Positions 15,211 through 20,603 of a stretch of 20,603 nt of DNA are shown here, piece after piece. How positions within the stretch are numbered: the first letter of the stretch is position 1; the number at the start of each line of letters is the position of its first letter. The notes under the pieces were generated by a model. The model was not told where the DNA came from and searched no databases. It saw nothing but the letters and a program-made list of their open reading frames with translations. The translations under genes and the position numbers were made by a program. This DNA comes from a virus, in the IMG/VR virus record IMGVR_UViG_3300020187_000274, positions 1-20,603 of that record; one strand, given 5' to 3'.

Positions 15211-15415
15211 ACGACATATTGCTAAAACATTTTCATGGAGAATAATAGGAACAATAGATACTATTATCCTATCAGGTGTTATAACAGGTAGTTGGACAAC
15301 TGGTTTAGCTATTGGTGGTGTAGAGGTATTTACAAAAATGATTTTGTATTTTTTTCACGAACGATTATGGTACAAATATAGTAAATTTGGTTTAAATGAC
15401 AAAGATAAAGCCTAA
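15197..15415 (+). CDS. DUF2061 small membrane protein
   Basis: A 72-residue predicted inner-membrane protein. SYKRHIAKTFSWRIIGTIDT (3-22) and EVFTKMILYFFHERLWYKYS (43-62) match the DUF2061 pattern: a basic Lys-Thr-x-x-x-Arg start, a hydrophobic helical segment (about 17-40), Glu-x-x-x-Lys, and the terminal aromatic H-E-R-x-W motif. From memory, DUF2061 genes in Bacteroidota often neighbour sulfate-assimilation genes such as cysC, which would fit the adjacent kinase. The molecular function of the family is not known. It overlaps the upstream gene by 14 bp and the downstream glycosyltransferase by 20 bp, so all are translated from one mRNA. Confidence 0.82.
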   Translation: MVSYKRHIAKTFSWRIIGTIDTIILSGVITGSWTTGLAIGGVEVFTKMILYFFHERLWYKYSKFGLNDKDKA

Positions 15416-17687
15416 AATATTTTCACATGGTAGTTATATAGGGACTACGGGGTATGCAAATCATACTAGAGCATTTTATAGAGAACTTTCTAACCTCTAT
15501 GATTTAAAGGTTAGAAACTTTACAATAGGTAAATCTTGGGATGGTTTTAATGATGAACCTCATAATGGGGAAGAAGATTTTGATAGTAAAGATAAAAAGT
15601 TATTAGTAGAACAATCTTTATGGGATAATGATAATTCCCTTCAACATTACCCCTTTTATAAAGAACACCCAAACACTTTTAAACATAATGTAAATATTAT
15701 CCTTAATGAAACTAACCATCATTTTTTCTATCAAAACTATGATGGTCCTAAGATTGCTTATAATGTTTGGGAAACTACAAGACAACCTGATTATTTTTTC
15801 AATCAATTAAAAACTTTTGATCAAGTTTGGGTTGCTTCTAAATGGCAAAGAGATTGTACTATAGAACAAGGAATAGAACCTCATAAAGTAAAAGTAGTAC
15901 CTGAAGCTGTAGATGGGTCAATTTTTAAACCTAATAATAAATCAACCCTCCCAGAATATAAAGATAATAGGTTTAAATTTATTTTATTTGGTAGGTGGGA
16001 TTATAGAAAATCTACTAAGGAAATTATAGAATCTTTTTTACAAGAATTTAATGAGGATGAACCCGTGGATTTAATAGTATCTATTGATAACCCCTATGCT
16101 AAAGATGAATTTAAATCTACAGAAAATAGACTTAAAAACTATAATTTAAATGACCCCAGAATTAAAATAAAACATTTCCCAACTAGGAAAGAATACATTA
16201 AGTATTTACAAAAGGGGCATGTTTTTTTATCTTGCGCAAGATCAGAAGGATGGAATTTACCTCTAATTGAAGCTATGGCTTGTGGTACTCCCTCCATTTA
16301 TTCTAACTGTAGTGCACAATTAGAATTTGCAGAGGGATTAGGATTACCTGTAAACATATTATCTACATCAAAAGCTAAAAAAGGTGAATATAGTAGTTTT
16401 TCTCAAGAAATGTTAGAGGGGGAATTTTATGATCCCGATTTTAATGACTTAAAAAAAGTAATGAGAGATGCTTATATTAACTATAAAAAACATAAAAAAC
16501 GGGCATTAAAAGAATCTATTGAAATACGAGAAAAATTTACATGGGAAAATGCTGCTAAAATCGCAGGTAAAGAAATTGAAGATTTGTTAGAAAGTTTACC
16601 TAAGAATAAAGTGGAAATAAGTTTTAATTTAGGTCCTAAAGTAGAAGTACTAGGTCATCATAACAACAAATATTTTGTTGAATTTATAGATGGGTCTACT
16701 AATAAAACCCTTCATAGTAGTACCATCAGTAACAATATGTGGACTAAATGTAATAAAAGCTATCATATACCTTGGATAATAAAAATAAATGGTAAAATAG
16801 TACACACCTTTAGTTTAAAAGATAAAACTGTAAAAATATCATTTGAATCAAAATCAATAGGAGATACCTTAGCTTGGGCACCTCAAATAGTAGAATTTAA
16901 AAATAAATATAAATGTAATGTCATAGTTAGCACATTCCATAATGAGTGGTTTAAAAATTTAAAACCATATAAAGATATAACATTCGTAAACCCTGGAGAT
17001 AACCCCCCAAGTTATGCCCATTTCCAAATTGGGTGGTTTAGAGATGAAAAAGGAGGATGGAAAAATTTCTCCGACCATCCTAACCAAGTAAATACTATCC
17101 CTTTAATAAAAACATCAAGTGATATTTTAAATATTCCTTATACTCCTATAAACCATGGTATTAATTTTACCCCACATAAAAGACCTATAAAAGGAAAATA
17201 TGTTTGTATAGGACCTCAATCAACATCTGGGTTAAAAGAATGGCCTCATGAAAATTGGAGAAATTTAGCTAAGATATTACATTCTAAGGGTTATAAAGTA
17301 GTTAGTTTAACTTTAAATGGTTTTAAGGGAACTAATATAATAGATAAATCAAAATTACCTTGGGATGAACTATTTAATTATATACACCATTCCGATTTAT
17401 TTATAGGACTAGGATCAGGATTATCTTGGATAAACTGGGCTTTAAATAAACATACAATAATGATAAATAATTTTGTTCCTTATGGGTATGACATACCTAA
17501 TAACTTAACTAAAATTGAAAACCATAACGTATGTAATAATTGTTGGACTCATAATACTCATGTATTCGATGCAGGGGACTGGGATTGGTGCCCAGAAAAT
17601 AAGGGAACACATAAACAACATATTTGCCAAAAATCTATTTCCGTAGAACAAGTATTACATAAAATAAAACCTTTACTTAATGAATAA
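15396..17687 (+). CDS. Bifunctional glycosyltransferase: GT4 domain fused to TibC/Aah-like O-heptosyltransferase domain
   Basis: A 763-residue cytoplasmic enzyme with two GT-B halves. Residues 1-400 are a GT4 glycosyltransferase: a Gly-rich N-terminal loop, SYIGTTGYANHTRAFYREL (13-31), FGRWDYRKSTKEIIESF (198-214), and the nucleotide-sugar E-x7-E motif SEGWNLPLIEAMACGTPS (283-300; E284 and E292). Residues 405-763 resemble the autotransporter O-heptosyltransferase family (TibC, Aah). A small beta domain with NKSYHIPWIIKING (453-466) leads into VKISFESKSIGDTLAWAPQ (479-497). Then come STFHNEWF (512-519), GPQSTSGLKEWP (606-617) and the donor-site segment FIGLGSGLSWINWALNK (669-685). Finally there are four cysteines, C713, C716, C732 and C744, spaced like the iron finger of TibC. 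Full-length TibC has only the second part. It overlaps its neighbours by 20 and 8 bp. Confidence 0.88.
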   Translation: MTKIKPKIFSHGSYIGTTGYANHTRAFYRELSNLYDLKVRNFTIGKSWDGFNDEPHNGEEDFDSKDKKLLVEQSLWDNDNSLQHYPFYKEHPNTFKHNVNIILNETNHHFFYQNYDGPKIAYNVWETTRQPDYFFNQLKTFDQVWVASKWQRDCTIEQGIEPHKVKVVPEAVDGSIFKPNNKSTLPEYKDNRFKFILFGRWDYRKSTKEIIESFLQEFNEDEPVDLIVSIDNPYAKDEFKSTENRLKNYNLNDPRIKIKHFPTRKEYIKYLQKGHVFLSCARSEGWNLPLIEAMACGTPSIYSNCSAQLEFAEGLGLPVNILSTSKAKKGEYSSFSQEMLEGEFYDPDFNDLKKVMRDAYINYKKHKKRALKESIEIREKFTWENAAKIAGKEIEDLLESLPKNKVEISFNLGPKVEVLGHHNNKYFVEFIDGSTNKTLHSSTISNNMWTKCNKSYHIPWIIKINGKIVHTFSLKDKTVKISFESKSIGDTLAWAPQIVEFKNKYKCNVIVSTFHNEWFKNLKPYKDITFVNPGDNPPSYAHFQIGWFRDEKGGWKNFSDHPNQVNTIPLIKTSSDILNIPYTPINHGINFTPHKRPIKGKYVCIGPQSTSGLKEWPHENWRNLAKILHSKGYKVVSLTLNGFKGTNIIDKSKLPWDELFNYIHHSDLFIGLGSGLSWINWALNKHTIMINNFVPYGYDIPNNLTKIENHNVCNNCWTHNTHVFDAGDWDWCPENKGTHKQHICQKSISVEQVLHKIKPLLNE

Positions 17688-19476
17688 TAAATTTGTTTGG
17701 ACAACAGGAGGGAACCAAAATTATTTATCAATGATTGAGGTACTTGCTAAAAGTTTACTAAAATATTCAGAATACAAACTTATAGTATATGGTTTTAATT
17801 GTGATTCTACAATTGATTTACCTAATGTAACTAATAAAAGAATTAATTATAATCCTAAACCTACTATAAATTCTACACATGAACCCGATTTATTTCATAA
17901 AGATTATTCTATATATTTTGCTAAGTATTTAGCAAATCTAGATTCATTAGAAGAAAATTATAATAACTTTGCATGGATAGATGGTGATGCTTTTGTAACT
18001 GAAAATATCGATAACTCTTTACAATACTTATCATCTTTAAAGGATTACCCTTTATTTGCTCAATATTTTCATAAAGACATTAATCAATGGAGACATTATA
18101 AAGGTATAAGATTAGAAGGTAATTATGGGGGTGAGATAGCTGCTATAAAGAACATTAAAAGAAACCCAAACCAAAAATTATTAGCCGCTAATTTTTATTT
18201 TTATAATAGGGATAGTAAACCATTCTTTGAAAAATGTTTAGAATGGAATAAAGAATTAAATAATTATAGCCTTAAACTATATGCAGATGACAATGCTTTT
18301 TCCGAAGAAAGAGTAGCAAATAATGTATTATGGGAAGAAAACAAAATATTAGATTTACCAATTACCTGGAATAACTATTATAGTTCAAAAGAAGAAACTT
18401 TAGTTAACCCATATTTTTTAAAACAAGGATTTGATGTTATGTACGATAAATCTTCATTAGAACCCTATTTTATACACGGACCAGACCCTTCAGTAAAACC
18501 CAAAAGTGCTAAAACTTTAGAAAAAGCATTTAATGATTATAATATTATGAAAAATAAAAATTTAGTTATTATTTTATGTTATTGCGATACCCAACGTAAA
18601 CTTGACTTATTATCCAATATGATTTTATCATTAAAAGATAAATATGATATATTGGTATCTACCCATTCCCCTCTTCCAATAGAAATTCAAAATAATATAG
18701 ATTATTTAGTGTATGATAAGAGTAATCCTATTCTAAAATATCCTGAAAGAGGAATGGTATTTTGGAAAAGCGTTAATATTGAATGTACACCATGTGGTGA
18801 AAAACCTCCAATAAAAATATCACATATGATGAATGATTATGGGTGGACAGTTTTCAATTTAAAGAAGAATGCTATTGCTTTTTGTCAAAATTTAGATTAT
18901 TCTCACTATTCTTTTATAAATTACGATATAGAAATAACTCAGGGGGTGTTAAATATGATTAATAATCCAAAAGATTTTATATGTAGTGATTTTAAAGATC
19001 CTACTACTAATGCCTCTTTATTCCCAAGCCTATTATTTAATATTTTAAGTAAAGAAAATGCTAACAGAATTAATAACTTAATATCCAAACAAGAATATAC
19101 TAGCTCAAACCCAACAACGGGACAATCTTTTACAGATGCAGAAGCATATTGGGGTCATTTAATTTCTAATTTTAATTATGTTAAAGTTGAAACTGAAATT
19201 GTAGGAATGTTAAATACAGGAAACCCTGATGTATTAAATTATAATAAAAGTAATGATCAATACAAATTGTTTTTTTCTGAAAATAAAGTTTTTATATATG
19301 ATAATTTTGAAGAAAAACAAATAAAGATAAGAGTAAATGGAGAGGATATTACCTTAAATGATAAACAATTTACTGTATATTTTTCTAAAATAGAAGACCT
19401 GGGATATTATCATAATAATGAACTAATAAACCTTACTTCTAAATTAGAAAGTGATATTTATAATAGAATAGAATAA
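17680..19476 (+). CDS. Two-domain glycosyltransferase (GT-A type)
   Basis: A 598-residue protein that appears to contain two GT-A-like halves. Residues 1-285 resemble GT8-type transferases: a Rossmann-like start, FVWTTGGNQNYLSMIEVLA, and the metal-binding D-x-D in AWIDGDAFVTENID (98-111; D101 and D103). FYFYNRDSKPFFEKCLEW (172-189) is followed by a terminal His/Lys-Pro motif, FIHGPDPSVKP (264-274), that resembles the HxxGxxKP element of GT8. Residues about 294-470 form a second domain starting LVIILCYCDTQRKLDLLSNM, with LVSTHSPLPIEIQNNIDYLV (325-344) and an acidic SFINYDIEIT (411-420) that could be its metal site. The remainder (about 500-598) is polar and beta-rich. Acceptor and sugar are unknown. 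It overlaps the upstream glycosyltransferase by 8 bp, so the two probably act in one pathway. Confidence 0.78.
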   Translation: MNNKFVWTTGGNQNYLSMIEVLAKSLLKYSEYKLIVYGFNCDSTIDLPNVTNKRINYNPKPTINSTHEPDLFHKDYSIYFAKYLANLDSLEENYNNFAWIDGDAFVTENIDNSLQYLSSLKDYPLFAQYFHKDINQWRHYKGIRLEGNYGGEIAAIKNIKRNPNQKLLAANFYFYNRDSKPFFEKCLEWNKELNNYSLKLYADDNAFSEERVANNVLWEENKILDLPITWNNYYSSKEETLVNPYFLKQGFDVMYDKSSLEPYFIHGPDPSVKPKSAKTLEKAFNDYNIMKNKNLVIILCYCDTQRKLDLLSNMILSLKDKYDILVSTHSPLPIEIQNNIDYLVYDKSNPILKYPERGMVFWKSVNIECTPCGEKPPIKISHMMNDYGWTVFNLKKNAIAFCQNLDYSHYSFINYDIEITQGVLNMINNPKDFICSDFKDPTTNASLFPSLLFNILSKENANRINNLISKQEYTSSNPTTGQSFTDAEAYWGHLISNFNYVKVETEIVGMLNTGNPDVLNYNKSNDQYKLFFSENKVFIYDNFEEKQIKIRVNGEDITLNDKQFTVYFSKIEDLGYYHNNELINLTSKLESDIYNRIE

Positions 19477-19478
19477 TA

Positions 19479-19495
19479 ATATTTATAAACAAAAT
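19479..19495 (+). promoter_or_regulatory. Putative phage promoter motif (one-base insertion)
   Basis: ATATTTATAAACAAAAT, the consensus with one extra A, starts three bases after the glycosyltransferase stop and ends 5 nt before the ATG at 19501. A second TATTTATAA core lies inside the end of the coding region at 19455-19463. Confidence 0.45.
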
Positions 19496-19500
19496 AAAAA

Positions 19501-19752
19501 ATGAGTACAACAAAGTTATTACAAGAAGAGTTACAAAAATTAAAAGATTTCCAAAGATCAGAAAACGAAATTACTTTTTCCCTAGGCCAAATTGAATTAA
19601 GGAAAGTATTTTTAGAAAAGGATAAAAAAAATCTCCAAAACCAATATCAATCACTCCTCCAAGACCAAGAAAAAACAGGTAAAGAATTACAAGAAAAGTA
19701 TGGAGAAGGTAATATTGACCTAGAAAAAGGAGAATTTATTAAACTAAAATAG
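19501..19752 (+). CDS. Small coiled-coil protein (83 aa)
   Basis: A short, highly charged protein that looks like a helical hairpin or coiled coil over residues 5-62 (KLLQEELQKLKDFQRSENEI and LEKDKKNLQNQYQSLLQDQE), ending in a small turn-rich tail, EKYGEGNIDLEKGEF. I recall similar small proteins with a KYG-x-G-x-I/N-I/D-x-E-x-GE ending in many marine T4-like phages, always without assigned function. There are no Cys residues, membrane segments or signal peptide. It lies directly upstream of the tail sheath gene, separated by 58 bp holding another promoter-like motif. A chaperone or tail-assembly accessory role is possible from position, but not shown. Confidence 0.78.
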   Translation: MSTTKLLQEELQKLKDFQRSENEITFSLGQIELRKVFLEKDKKNLQNQYQSLLQDQEKTGKELQEKYGEGNIDLEKGEFIKLK

Positions 19753-19771
19753 TTCTTTGAGAAAGTCTTTA

Positions 19772-19787
19772 ATATGTATAATAAAAC
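19772..19787 (+). promoter_or_regulatory. Putative phage promoter motif upstream of tail sheath
   Basis: ATATGTATAATAAAAC, two bases from the consensus, in the 58-bp gap before the sheath gene and ending 23 nt before its ATG. The same T-to-G change occurs in the copy at 9512. Confidence 0.45.
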
Positions 19788-19810
19788 AATATTAAAAATA
19801 ACATATAAAG

Positions 19811-20603
19811 ATGGCAGAAACATTATTATCTCCAGGTGTATTAGCTAGAGAAAACGACCAATCATTTATTACTCAACAACCCGCAGAAATTGGTGCTGCT
19901 ATTATAGGACCAGCTGCTTTAGGACCTGTTGAAGTACCTACATTGGTTACCTCTTTTAGTGAATATACAGCAATTTTTGGTACTACAGTACAAAGTGCAT
20001 CCATTGCTTATTCATATTTGACTTCATTAGCAGCGAATAACTATTTTCAAAGTGGTGGAACAAGTTTACTAGTTACTAGAGTAACTCCAGAAACCTTTAC
20101 TTCTGCTACAAGTTCATTTATTAACACCGTAGATGGTTCAGAATTAAAAACAGGTACAGGTGCTGATATAGCTACTAATGCCGCAGCTTTATTTGCTGCA
20201 GGTGTTGATGCTGGTTCAGATTTTACAGGTTCGGGTGCAGTAACTTATACAAGTGCTACATTTACAACAAATGGAAGTGGAACAGGAGCAACATTTAAAT
20301 TAGATACATCTGCTGGCGCACCAGTAGCAATAACAGCTTCAACAGCGGGTACAGGGTACAATTTAGGAGATACATTAACTTTTTCAACAAACGATAATGG
20401 TGGTTCACCAATTGTAACAACTAGTTTATTAGGATCAACTGGATTTGCAGCAACAGATACTTATGATGCAGGAACAACTACAATTAACCCTTCATCAACA
20501 ACAAGTACAACTGCAACTGGTCAAGCTTGGTCTTTAACTTTTGATGGAGGAGCAGGTGCTTCAAATTTAACAGCAATTGCAGCTACATCAGCTGGAGAAG
20601 GAG
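19811..20603 (+). CDS. 18: Contractile tail sheath protein, T4 gp18-like (3' partial)
   Basis: Subunit of the contractile sheath surrounding the tail tube. The open frame starts with ATG at 19811 and runs off the right edge with no stop, giving 264 residues. The N-terminus is characteristic: LLSPGVLARENDQSFI (5-20), then AAIIGPAALGPVEVPTLVTS and FSEYTAIFGTTVQS, and YLTSLAANNYFQSGGTSLLV with the sheath-type Gly-Gly-x-x-x-x-V-x-R-V ending (VTRVTP). From about residue 105 the sequence becomes very rich in Thr, Ser, Gly and Ala and contains GSGTGATFKLDTSAG and STAGTGYNLGDTLTFSTND, a module I recall in other phage virion proteins. In T4 gp18 the region after the N-terminal strands also carries surface-exposed domains, so this is probably an outward-facing insertion. 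The catalytic-like C-terminal fold that joins subunits is outside the window. Confidence 0.9.
   Translation, partial: MAETLLSPGVLARENDQSFITQQPAEIGAAIIGPAALGPVEVPTLVTSFSEYTAIFGTTVQSASIAYSYLTSLAANNYFQSGGTSLLVTRVTPETFTSATSSFINTVDGSELKTGTGADIATNAAALFAAGVDAGSDFTGSGAVTYTSATFTTNGSGTGATFKLDTSAGAPVAITASTAGTGYNLGDTLTFSTNDNGGSPIVTTSLLGSTGFAATDTYDAGTTTINPSSTTSTTATGQAWSLTFDGGAGASNLTAIAATSAGEG

Noticed and set aside
19753-19770. Possible terminator between the coiled-coil gene and tail sheath
   Set aside because: CTTT/AAAG can pair over only 4 bp with a 3-nt loop and no T-run of note; too weak to call.

Overview
The window is a contiguous block of virion-assembly genes from an AT-rich, T4-like contractile-tailed phage (Straboviridae-like or a marine relative), all on the + strand. 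Recognisable homologues of T4 genes 17 (terminase large subunit, 5' end cut off), 20 (portal), 21 (prohead protease), 22 (scaffold), 23 (major capsid), probably 13, 14 and 15 (neck and tail completion), and 18 (tail sheath, 3' end cut off) are present, with a PhoH-like ATPase. There are no tRNAs, CRISPR arrays, integrases or transposases. Start codons rarely have a Shine-Dalgarno sequence; they follow A-rich leaders instead. That pattern fits a Bacteroidota (flavobacterial) host, but this is an inference.

Layout. 2-6500: terminase, portal, four uncharacterised head-cluster proteins and the prohead protease, read toward a hairpin at 6540-6559. 6501-6689: a structured 189-bp leader. 6690-9445: scaffold and major capsid protein, closed by a strong intrinsic terminator at 9476-9504. 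9645-11647: PhoH and two virion-type proteins, the second with a near-perfect 42-bp tandem repeat, closed by a second intrinsic terminator at 11673-11698. 11723-14331: neck and tail-completion genes. 14384-19476: a tightly overlapping five-gene cassette that is not part of the T4 morphogenesis set: an APS-kinase-like P-loop kinase, an HxGH nucleotidyltransferase, a small DUF2061 membrane protein, and two large glycosyltransferases. 19501 to the end: a small coiled-coil protein and the tail sheath.

A 16-nt motif, ATAT(T/G)TATAA(T/C)AAAAT, lies just upstream of eight gene starts and directly after both intrinsic terminators, so it is a good candidate for the phage's promoter. No gene is further than about 200 bp from the next.

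The most interesting element is the glycosylation cassette. The 763-residue protein joins a GT4 glycosyltransferase to a C-terminal half that looks like the TibC/Aah family of protein O-heptosyltransferases, including the four-cysteine metal finger. Together with a kinase, a nucleotidyltransferase and a second double-domain glycosyltransferase, it suggests that the phage makes or uses an activated donor and glycosylates a protein, possibly one of its own Ser/Thr/Gly-rich virion proteins. A second notable feature is a 21-residue motif shared by the major capsid protein and a small protein encoded between portal and protease; in both it follows a Glu-Glu pair that looks like a prohead-protease site.
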